From Acidihalobacter_A sp037381185 (lineage in GTDB: Bacteria; Pseudomonadota; Gammaproteobacteria; DSM-5130; Acidihalobacteraceae): 53,973 nt of DNA. Made by a program: the position numbers and the translations under genes. How positions within the stretch are numbered: the first letter of the stretch is position 1; each line of letters begins with the position of its first letter. The stretch is taken from assembly GCF_037381185.1 (NCBI RefSeq), contig NZ_JARRQY010000015.1:1-53973 (forward strand), read 5' to 3'. The notes under the pieces are model-generated. The model did no database searches. It was not told the DNA's origin and saw nothing but the letters and a program-made list of their open reading frames with translations. Shown one piece after another: positions 9,425 through 15,886 of this stretch.

Positions 9425-9462
9425 GATCTGTTCACACTTTCGAGCAATCGGAGGAACATCTG

Positions 9463-9695
9463 GTCACCCGCATCAGTCCGGACTCCATACGCGAAGCTCT
9501 GCTGCGAGTGGGAAAGCCCGCCGCCGGCGACGGGACCTTCGCTTCCTGCACCAACCTGCGCACGCTCGTCGTCCTGCAGGCCGACGAAGACGCACAATCC
9601 CCGCGCTTTCCAACAACCAGGCGCTGGCGTGGCACATCCTGCGCTTGGCCGGCGTGCCCGCCCCACGGTCGGGAGTGGGTACACTCATGGCAGGC
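9463..9695 (+). pseudogene. Asp/Glu-racemase-family (EutA/maleate isomerase-like) remnant
   Basis: Codons from 9463 read TRISPDSIREALLRVGK, GTFASCTNLRTLVVLQ (the second catalytic-cysteine region, SCTNLR). After a frameshift near 9600 the next frame continues ALSNNQALAWHILRLAGVP, the conserved C-terminal segment of EutA/arylmalonate decarboxylase-like proteins. The N-terminal half with the first catalytic cysteine is missing. Together with the Lrp, M20 and M24 relics it looks like the residue of one catabolic operon. Confidence 0.72.
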
Positions 9696-9890
9696 CAAGG
9701 CAACGCGCACACCGACCACAGACGCCCTCGACACGGGTTTCCGGGCTTTGCGAAATCAGCTTGCACCAACGGCTTCCGTTTACTATCAACATGCAACGGA
9801 ACCCGAACCACCCACGAACACAAGCAACAATGGCGGGTAGAGTCCCTGACAAACCATTGAAACAACCATATAGCCACATAAGGGACGAAT

Positions 9891-10799
9891 ATGCTTTGGG
9901 TATTGCTGTTATCGGCGGTTATCCTGGTGGCGGTTGCCGTGTTAACCGGCCTCAAAGGCAAACGTCCCGGCGGCAAGGGTGACGACCATCCCTACACGCA
10001 AACCTCCGCCTTGTTCACACCGGCGGAGCGCTCCTTTCTCGGCGTACTCGATCAAGCGGTGGGCGAGCAGTACCGCATTTTCGGCAAGGTCCGCGTCGCA
10101 GACGTCATCCAACCTCGAAAGGGCCTGGACAAAGGCAAGCGCCAGGAAGCGTTCAACAGGATTCGGTCGAAACACTTCGACTTTCTGCTCTGCGCCAAAA
10201 GCGACCTGTCGATACTGTGCGCCATCGAACTCGACGACAAATCGCACAAGCAGCGCAAACGTCAGGAGCGCGACCGTTTCCTGATCAATGCCTGCCGCGC
10301 TGCGGGCGTGCCTCTCCTGCAGGTCCCCGCACAGCACGGCTACACAGTCCACGAGTTGAGGACCCGGATTTACGATTCCCTGGAAAGCGTAACTCTGAAA
10401 GGATCGGAACAGCAGCCCAAAGCAAGCGCGAAGGAGCCGACCGTAGTAGGTTTTCCCACAGATCCAGATTTTGGGGTCACGGCTGCCTCGTCGGAACCCG
10501 ACCCATCCGTATCGGAACTGCAATTCGGCGGCATTCTCGGCATGTCTGCGATCGCTGCAACCGACAAGCTATCGCAACTTGAGCCCACCCCCAGGCCCAG
10601 CGCACCAAAGACCGATAAGGGTTCCGAAGCATCACCGGCTCGATCCGCGGCAGCACCGACCTGTCCGAAGTACGGATCTCCGATGGTGCGACGCCGTGTT
10701 AAGAGTGGAAGCAGGGCGGGTTTGGTGTTCTGGGGTTGCAGTACGTATCCAAAGTGCCGTGGGGCGCTGCGCGAAAGTTCCGGCAAGTCGCCAGCGTAG
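9891..10799 (+). CDS. membrane-anchored DUF2726 nuclease-like protein with zinc-ribbon tail
   Basis: A 302-residue protein. Residues 2-21 form a hydrophobic anchor. Residues about 45-160 match DUF2726, a PD-(D/E)XK-like fold with FDFLLCAKSD and AIELDDKSHKQRKRQERDRF carrying acidic and lysine residues of a possible nuclease site. Residues 255-290 resemble the topoisomerase-type zinc ribbon (CPKYGSPM...FWGCSTYPKC). One of its four cysteines is replaced by tyrosine (TAC where TGC is expected), so metal binding there is doubtful. The start ATG 9891 has little Shine-Dalgarno support. Base composition is lower in GC than in the flanking core genes, consistent with acquisition. Substrate and role are unknown. 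Confidence 0.7.
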   Translation: MLWVLLLSAVILVAVAVLTGLKGKRPGGKGDDHPYTQTSALFTPAERSFLGVLDQAVGEQYRIFGKVRVADVIQPRKGLDKGKRQEAFNRIRSKHFDFLLCAKSDLSILCAIELDDKSHKQRKRQERDRFLINACRAAGVPLLQVPAQHGYTVHELRTRIYDSLESVTLKGSEQQPKASAKEPTVVGFPTDPDFGVTAASSEPDPSVSELQFGGILGMSAIAATDKLSQLEPTPRPSAPKTDKGSEASPARSAAAPTCPKYGSPMVRRRVKSGSRAGLVFWGCSTYPKCRGALRESSGKSPA

Positions 10800-10935
10800 C
10801 CATTTATTCAGCGTGTCCTCAGAGAATAAGTTCTATATCCAGCTCCGAAGTTCATTTGCAAGATCGCACCAGAGCTTATTTCCATTTACTTCATATGATT
10901 TTTATAGCCTCCAGTTTTCTGTTGTCTCCTGAGGC

Positions 10936-11952
10936 TTGACCATAAGGACGACTATCATCCTGCCCCGCCAGCCTACGCAGGTTGACACGCTACAGCGCAT
11001 GCTGGATCTGCCACCCGGCTGCGTTCACGGACTTAGCCCAACGCCGCCAAACACTTTGTGGCCCAATGCCGCGTACATGCTGGGTGAAAGCAAAACAAAC
11101 CATGACCGCCTTGTCCTGGGGCTGCTGTCCCAACAGCCTGCAAACCAGACGCTTGGTGAACTCTCTCTGACATACGGAAGCGAAAACACCCGCGCACTAG
11201 CGCAGTTGACGGACAGGATGAGGGGCTGGGAACCGTATGGAGTGGCTGGCGTAGGGGCAACCGCAGATGTCTATGCCAGACGCATGGAAAACTTGAAGAA
11301 GGCGGTTGAGGCGTACCAACACGCGTCCGTAGAGTATCACCGCATCTCACGATCGAGAGCGACGTCTGGTATCGCCAAGGGAGCGGCCCAGATGCGCTTG
11401 AGCGAGGCCAAGGCCAATCTGAACCGACGCTTCCGAATCGAACTCAACACGATCAAGTCGCGCTTACCAAAACGCCAGCGACGCACGCTGCGTGCCAATG
11501 ATGAACGCATGTTTGAACGCATCCGGCGCACAGGTCGGATGTCCCGACTCGATTTTGGGTCCAGTGTCGAGGGCACCGATCTGGTTCGTTTCGCGCGACA
11601 CGCAAAGTTCCTTGGAAACGGACTAGCGGTCATCGACTTTGGAAGTCGCGTCGGGGATATTTATGCGGGCTACAAAGAAGGTGGCAACTGGGAAAGAGAG
11701 ATGTTCATTCAATCGAGTGGCTTTGCATTGAGTGTAGGCGTAGGCATCGCGGTGACGGACGCTGGGATGGGCGCCCTAGGAGCCTTGGGAGTTGCTGTCG
11801 CGGCGACCCCTCTGGGCTGGGTTCTTCTGGTCGTAGGTGGGCTTGCGGTGGCAGGTGTGGCCGCGGCAAGTTCTGTCGGCATGGACCGGCTGGCCGGGCA
11901 GCATGCCGGCAGCGTCTATGACATGATCATGCGTTGGCTGTCCAGTTTATGA
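10936..11952 (+). CDS. candidate membrane-active toxin/effector (unrecognised family)
   Basis: A 338-residue protein of no family I can name. The first two thirds are soluble, basic and helix-rich, with a heptad-like stretch around residues 110-200. Residues about 261-312 form two glycine/alanine-rich hydrophobic segments (for example GALGALGVAVAATPLGWVL), and the protein ends with a short amphipathic tail. Glycine-zipper helices near the C-terminus and an overlapping small membrane protein gene resemble pore-forming interbacterial effector/immunity pairs, such as those delivered by type VI secretion. No PAAR, VgrG, LysM or secretion signal is seen. The start is a TTG directly after a stop codon and GAGG is too close to it, so ATG 10999 is an alternative. 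Function is inference only. Confidence 0.55.
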   Translation: MTIRTTIILPRQPTQVDTLQRMLDLPPGCVHGLSPTPPNTLWPNAAYMLGESKTNHDRLVLGLLSQQPANQTLGELSLTYGSENTRALAQLTDRMRGWEPYGVAGVGATADVYARRMENLKKAVEAYQHASVEYHRISRSRATSGIAKGAAQMRLSEAKANLNRRFRIELNTIKSRLPKRQRRTLRANDERMFERIRRTGRMSRLDFGSSVEGTDLVRFARHAKFLGNGLAVIDFGSRVGDIYAGYKEGGNWEREMFIQSSGFALSVGVGIAVTDAGMGALGALGVAVAATPLGWVLLVVGGLAVAGVAAASSVGMDRLAGQHAGSVYDMIMRWLSSL

Positions 11953-12320
11953 GCAACGACGACATAACGAACCTGTTCGGGCTTTCCTTGCTCGCGCTGT
12001 TCGTCGCAATGATCCTGTGGGTCGTATTCGGTCAGGTCACCGTCAGGCGCTTACGCAAGAACGTCGAAACCAAGGGTCAGCTGGGTTTCGAATACATCAG
12101 CGGGGGTGACATTGTGAATGTCGCGCAGACCCTGGCTTGGCCACGGCGGCTTGCCCGGCTAAGCAGCAAAGGTAAAGTAAGCCTGCTGCCCGACGTCGAC
12201 CTGCTCTACAGGCACACAACCACACTGGACCGCATTATTGCACGGCTGTTTTATTGGTCGCTCATAACCGCCGTCGTGGGAGCATTCGCCTGCATGTTCC
12301 TCTGGTGGCTGATTTCCTGA
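11949..12320 (+). CDS. small two-TM protein, candidate immunity partner
   Basis: A 123-residue protein with hydrophobic segments at about residues 9-29 and 98-121 and a basic loop between them that contains RRLRKNVE and SKGKVSLLPD. The ATG at 11949 overlaps the TGA of the preceding gene (ATGA), the classic sign of translational coupling. A TTG at 11934 in the same frame is possible but unnecessary. Location right behind a gene with membrane-inserting segments suggests an inner-membrane immunity protein. No homologue is recognised, so this is an inference from layout. Confidence 0.6.
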   Translation: MSNDDITNLFGLSLLALFVAMILWVVFGQVTVRRLRKNVETKGQLGFEYISGGDIVNVAQTLAWPRRLARLSSKGKVSLLPDVDLLYRHTTTLDRIIARLFYWSLITAVVGAFACMFLWWLIS

Positions 12321-12441
12321 CAGCAGGCACTCAGAGGGCAGCTGACCCTATCACTCCATCCCCAGCAGCAATCAGACCAATCAAGAGCAAAACCCGCGAC
12401 CTCGCTCTCTTATTGGTCTTACGTCACTCCAACAGCTAATG

Positions 12442-12470
12442 AATTGCTAACTGAAGCAAAATTAGCAATT
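12442..12470. repeat. 9-bp perfect inverted repeat, possible terminator
   Basis: AATTGCTAA at 12442-12450 and TTAGCAATT at 12462-12470 flank an 11-base loop. It lies about 120 bases after the candidate immunity gene. The stem is AT-rich and lacks a T-run, so it may be an operator rather than a terminator. Confidence 0.55.
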
Positions 12471-12572
12471 GATAGTCTGTGGAGATACCTCTAACGCCAC
12501 CAAGCTTTGAATCATTGTTTTCAAAGTTATCTGCGGACGATGCGGCGACTCCTGACCTCAAACTGAACTATA

Positions 12573-12701
12573 AATGGTGCAATTGGTAAAGCCTGGCGAC
12601 CTATTATGGCTCGGGCGCCGAGCATGGCGGCCCTGGACCGCAGGTCCCTGCGGTCAGGGTCGAGCGCCGACCGAGGCGCAGGAAGCGGGTCTAGCACCAT
12701 T
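12573..12701. ncRNA. inverted-repeat-bounded, multi-hairpin structured element
   Basis: An 8-bp closing stem (AATGGTGC at 12573-12580 with GCACCATT at 12694-12701) encloses about 110 GC-rich bases that fold into successive hairpins. They are GCTCGG-GCG-CCGAGC, the long CCCT(G)GACCGCAGG-TC-CCTGCGGTCAGGG at 12631-12659 with one bulge, and GGTCG-AGCGC-CGACC. It could be a small RNA, a MITE-like element or a structured 5' region. No family is recognised and strand is undetermined. Confidence 0.45.
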
Positions 12702-12723
12702 CGTGATCTGCCTCATCGATGGG

Positions 12724-12751
12724 CTGACATCTATATAAAATTTTGTATAAT
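12724..12751 (+). promoter_or_regulatory. promoter and palindromic operator of the toxin-antitoxin operon
   Basis: CTGACA at 12724-12729 and a perfect TATAAT at 12746-12751, spaced by 16 bases, form a sigma-70 promoter. An 18-bp near-perfect palindrome (TATATAAAATTTTGTATA, 12732-12749, one mismatch per arm) covers the spacer and the -10 box. It is the expected site for autorepression by the antitoxin. Confidence 0.7.
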
Positions 12752-12757
12752 CCTTCA

Positions 12758-13096
12758 ATGAAGACGTCCAAGCCCGTCGAATTTCGAGGCAGCGCACTGG
12801 ACGACCTGCGGGCCTTCCCTCCTGATGCGAAGCGAGAGGCCGGCCACCAGCTCGATCAGGTACAAAACGGGCGAGACCCTGACGACTGGAAACCGATGCC
12901 CTCGATCGGAAGAGGGGTTCGGGAGATTCGCATCCGCGATGCAGCCGGTGCGTTCCGGGTAGTCTACGTCGCCAAGCTGGCCGATGCCGTATACGTGTTG
13001 CATTGCTTCCAGAAGAAGACGCAGAAGACGGCCAAGGACGACGTGGACCTGGCGGGGCGGCGGTATCGCGATCTGTTGAAGGAGTTAGGACGATGA
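12758..13096 (+). CDS. HigB/RelE-superfamily toxin (Gp49-like)
   Basis: A 112-residue basic protein with the signature of phage-derived Gp49-like HigB toxins: GVREIRIRDAAGAFRVVYVA followed by VYVLHCFQKKTQKT. Such toxins are ribosome-associated mRNA endonucleases. ATG 12758 is chosen because it lies seven bases after the -10 box, giving a nearly leaderless or very short-leader message; an in-frame upstream start would overlap the promoter. Its stop overlaps the ATG of the antitoxin gene (ATGA). Toxin-first order is typical of higBA. Confidence 0.85.
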   Translation: MKTSKPVEFRGSALDDLRAFPPDAKREAGHQLDQVQNGRDPDDWKPMPSIGRGVREIRIRDAAGAFRVVYVAKLADAVYVLHCFQKKTQKTAKDDVDLAGRRYRDLLKELGR

Positions 13097-13374
13097 ACAA
13101 CGAACGTTATGCCAGCGTGTGGGATGCCCTTGAGGATACCCCCGAGGCGGCCGAGAACATGAAGCTGCGCTCGGCGCTCATGATGGCGCTGAAGAAGCAC
13201 ATTGAAGCCGCCGGGCTCAGTCAGGCGCAGGCCGCCAAGCTGTTTGGCGTCACTCAGCCGCGTGTGTCCGACCTCATGCGCGGCAAGATCAACCTGTTCG
13301 GTCTCGATGCGCTGGTCAACATGGTCACAGCGGCCGGCATGCATGTCGAACTGCGAATAAAAGACGCGGCGTGA
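13093..13374 (+). CDS. XRE-family antitoxin (HigA-like)
   Basis: A 93-residue protein. Residues 40-80 contain a helix-turn-helix (GLSQAQAAKLFGVTQPRVSDL) and the family tail GKINLFGLDALVNMVTAAG. It neutralises the preceding toxin and represses the operon by binding the palindrome in the promoter. It overlaps the toxin gene by four bases, so the two are translationally coupled. Confidence 0.88.
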   Translation: MNNERYASVWDALEDTPEAAENMKLRSALMMALKKHIEAAGLSQAQAAKLFGVTQPRVSDLMRGKINLFGLDALVNMVTAAGMHVELRIKDAA

Positions 13375-13783
13375 CGGCAATAACCCCCGGGGAGTAGTTT
13401 CCGCTGCGAGAACCAAGATGTCCGAAAAACAGCCCGGCGCCATTCAAATGCTTTTCAGACTGGCGACCTTTGGTTGGCTCGCTTTCGCATAGGACGCATA
13501 TCTGCAAATGGCTTTGCCCGGTTCAGTTCTGGCGTTGTTCGCGGGGGTAAGCTTCGTATACGCGGCCCGCATATCAGCACCCGAGAAAGATTTACCCCGG
13601 CTGTTTGGATGGAACGATGATCCGGTCACTCATGCGTTTATGCGGATGCCGGTCTATGCGTCCTTCTTTATCAGCCCGATCACCAAGCATAGTGTAGCCC
13701 GGCAGGACATAATAGATATGTGCGTCTAGCCCCAGCATAACTGGCACTTAACTGGTACGAATAGAGGGACTTGAGACAGAAAA
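13375..13783. other. intergenic region with one doubtful small ORF
   Basis: A 73-codon frame at 13508-13729 (starting MALPGSVLALFAGVSF) looks like a signal-peptide start but has no recognised family and no clear ribosome-binding site. I regard it as unproven. Otherwise nothing is recognised up to the tRNA terminator. Confidence 0.4.
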
Positions 13784-13803
13784 GGCGGCATTTAGCCGCC
13801 TAA
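13783..13803 (-). terminator. intrinsic terminator after tRNA-Phe
   Basis: On the minus strand GGCGGC-TAAAT-GCCGCC is followed by TTTT. It lies 15 bases beyond the CCA end of the tRNA gene and ends that transcript. Confidence 0.8.
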
Positions 13804-13817
13804 TCCTTTGAATCTGA

Positions 13818-13893
13818 TGGTGGCCAGGGACAGAATCGAACTGCCGACACGGGGATTTTCAGTCCCCTGCTCTACCAACTGAGCTACCTGGCC
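13818..13893 (-). tRNA. tRNA-Phe(GAA)
   Basis: A 76-base cloverleaf including an encoded CCA. The acceptor stem pairs GGCCAGG with CCTGGCC, the D arm contains AGCTCAGTTGGTAGAGC, the anticodon loop CTGAAAA carries GAA between a GGGGA/TCCCC stem, and the T loop has TTCGATTC. The accessory region ends at its 3' side, as is common for islands, but no integrase or duplicated tRNA end was found. Confidence 0.97.
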
Positions 13894-13929
13894 GAAGGAT
13901 GCGAATTAAACCGGGGCGAGCGCCCTTCG

Positions 13930-14205
13930 TCAACCCCCCTGGGGCGGAACGTAGCCTTCCGGCTTGGCCGCATCGCCGCCGAAGAGGAACTTTTCCATCT
14001 CCTCTTCGAGGAACTGGCGCGCCTTGGGATCGATCGGGCTCAGACGGTACTCGTTGATCAGCATGGTCTGGTGGCGCACCCACGACTGCCAGGCTTCCTT
14101 GGAGATCTGCTGCCAGATCCGCTTGCCCAGCTCGCCCGGGTAGGGCGGGCGGTCAAGGCCTTCGGCTTCCTTACCCAGATAAGCACACTGCACCATTCTC
14201 GTCAT
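13930..14205 (-). CDS. yggX: YggX-family Fe(2+)-trafficking / oxidative protection protein
   Basis: A 91-residue protein starting MTRMVQCAYLGKEAEGLDRP with the conserved Cys7 and the family segment WQSWVRHQTMLINEYRL. In relatives it protects Fe-S enzymes such as MutY from oxidants. It lies 10 bases downstream of mutY in the same operon, the usual gammaproteobacterial arrangement. Confidence 0.95.
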   Translation of the reverse strand: MTRMVQCAYLGKEAEGLDRPPYPGELGKRIWQQISKEAWQSWVRHQTMLINEYRLSPIDPKARQFLEEEMEKFLFGGDAAKPEGYVPPQGG

Positions 14206-14215
14206 TGCTTCACTC

Positions 14216-15289
14216 CTAGGAAAACGGTTGCGGCCGGTCCGACGCTTCGGGCAGGGACTCGACCAACTGGGCCACGGGAGCCGCGATTCCCCCGGGCGGC
14301 GACAGACCGGGTTTATACCAGACCCTGGCCTGCTCTTTCACCCCGTCGGCGGGAGGGCTTTGACACACGGCGCGCAGCGGACGGATGTTGAGGCGGAAGT
14401 GGCTGAAGGTGTGCGCAAGCGGCTCCATGGATTCCCAAACGGCGTCCTCTCCGGCCTCGACACGCAACCATGCATCGGCCTCCTCGCGCGTCGCCGCCTC
14501 CGGCAGGCTCCACAGTCCACCCCAGATCCCCGTCGGCGGCCGCCGCTCCAGCAGCACCCGGCCTTCTCCGTCGAGCAGCAGCAGGAACCAGGTTTCGCGC
14601 TCGGGCAAGGCCCGCCGCGGGCGCGGCGCCGGCAGCTCGCGCTGGCGGCCGTCGCGCAGCGCAACGCAACCCTCGGCCAAGGGGCAGCGCTCGCAGGCCG
14701 GGCGAGCGCGTGTACACAGCGTCGCCCCCAGGTCCATCATCGCCTGGGTATAGGGGCCGGCATCGCCCTCCGGCGTATGTGACTCGGCCAACGTCCATAG
14801 TCGGCGCAGCACGTCGGTCGACCCCGCCCAGCCCTCGACGCCGTGGTAGCGGCACAGTACACGCTTGACGTTGCCGTCGAGGATGGGCTGCACTTGGCCG
14901 CAAGCCAGCGACAGGATGGCGCCGGCCGTCGAGCGACCGATACCCGGCAGAGCGCACAGCGCCTCCAGATCCTGCGGCAGTTCGCCAGCGTGTTCCTCGG
15001 CGACCGCATGCGCCGCCTTGTGCAGATTGCGGGCGCGGGCGTAGTAGCCGAGGCCGGACCAGTGCTGCAGCACGTCGTCCAGCGGTGCGGCGGCGAGTTC
15101 CGGCAGGCTCGGGAAACGCGCCATGAAACGCTCGAAGTAGGGGATCACGGTGGCGACCTGGGTCTGCTGCAGCATGATCTCCGACACCCACACGCGGTAG
15201 GCGGTGGGTTCGTGCTGCCAGGGCAGGTCCTTGCGTCCGTACTCGCGCCACCACTCCAGCACACAATGGCTGAACGCGTCGCGGCTCAC
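14216..15289 (-). CDS. mutY: adenine DNA glycosylase
   Basis: A 357-residue protein with the HhH motif LPGIGRSTAGAIL, the catalytic Glu in SEIMLQQTQV, the catalytic Asp in QPILDGNVKRVL and the cluster CTRARPACERCPLAEGC (spacing 6, 2, 5) for a [4Fe-4S] centre. A C-terminal NUDIX-like domain (about residues 225-350) recognises 8-oxoG. It removes adenine opposite 8-oxoguanine. The start is a GTG at 15289 that overlaps the TGA of the upstream gene (GTGA). The longer frame upstream is unrelated to the family. Confidence 0.96.
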   Translation of the reverse strand: MSRDAFSHCVLEWWREYGRKDLPWQHEPTAYRVWVSEIMLQQTQVATVIPYFERFMARFPSLPELAAAPLDDVLQHWSGLGYYARARNLHKAAHAVAEEHAGELPQDLEALCALPGIGRSTAGAILSLACGQVQPILDGNVKRVLCRYHGVEGWAGSTDVLRRLWTLAESHTPEGDAGPYTQAMMDLGATLCTRARPACERCPLAEGCVALRDGRQRELPAPRPRRALPERETWFLLLLDGEGRVLLERRPPTGIWGGLWSLPEAATREEADAWLRVEAGEDAVWESMEPLAHTFSHFRLNIRPLRAVCQSPPADGVKEQARVWYKPGLSPPGGIAAPVAQLVESLPEASDRPQPFS

Positions 15290-15879
15290 CGTGCGCCCTG
15301 CGTCGACGGCCGGTTGAACAGAACGGGTTTGCGGCTGCGAGCCTGCGCCTCGAGATGGCGCACGCCCTGTATGAGCTGGCTGCGCACCTTGCGCTCGACC
15401 AGGTACGGGCCCAGCAGCGGCGGTAGCCACAACGCCGGCTTGAGGCGCGCATCGAAGCTCACCAGCGTGTAGCGGCCATCGGCCTTGTACGACCAATCCA
15501 TGTCACCCGCGCTGAAGTCACTCTGCGCCGGCACGGTCACCGCCCGGTAGGCACCCGGCCCGGTGCGCGTGACGTCGATGACGTTGGTCAGCGAGGTACA
15601 CATGAACCACACGCAGCCGCGCACCTGCGTGCGAACGCGCTGGGCACCCGGTGCAGCGCCGACGATGCGCTGCGACTCGGTCACGATGGGCACCAGACGG
15701 GCCAGCGCATCGTAGTCGTTGAGCAACCGATCGACACGCTGCATGGGCGCCTTCACCAGCGCCCGCAGCTCGACATGCAGGCCGTTACCGTAGTGCACGT
15801 GCAGCACGCGAAAATCCACGGCCTGTGCCGACGGCGCTGCCAGGCACAAAGCCAGGATGCTCAGACAGCGCCGCTGCAT
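15286..15879 (-). CDS. periplasmic SRPBCC/START-like lipid-binding protein
   Basis: A 197-residue protein with a cleavable signal peptide (MQRRCLSILALCLAAPSAQA) followed by a START/polyketide-cyclase-like domain: VKAPMQRVDRLLNDYDALAR, then VRTQVRGCVWFMCTS and a basic C-terminal helix. Such domains bind hydrophobic ligands. Its role is unknown. It sits between an AsmA-like protein and mutY and overlaps mutY by four bases. Confidence 0.7.
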   Translation of the reverse strand: MQRRCLSILALCLAAPSAQAVDFRVLHVHYGNGLHVELRALVKAPMQRVDRLLNDYDALARLVPIVTESQRIVGAAPGAQRVRTQVRGCVWFMCTSLTNVIDVTRTGPGAYRAVTVPAQSDFSAGDMDWSYKADGRYTLVSFDARLKPALWLPPLLGPYLVERKVRSQLIQGVRHLEAQARSRKPVLFNRPSTQGAR

Positions 15880-15886
15880 TCGATGC

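Larger units (their letters stand above)
12321..12723. other. AT-richer intergenic region with two inverted-repeat structures
   Basis: No credible gene is seen. It holds a hairpin at 12442-12470 and a bounded GC-rich structured element at 12573-12701, both listed separately, followed by the promoter of the toxin-antitoxin operon. Confidence 0.6.

Noticed and set aside
13508..13729. 73-codon frame with a signal-peptide-like start
   Set aside because: No ribosome-binding site or recognised family; kept only as a remark in the intergenic entry.
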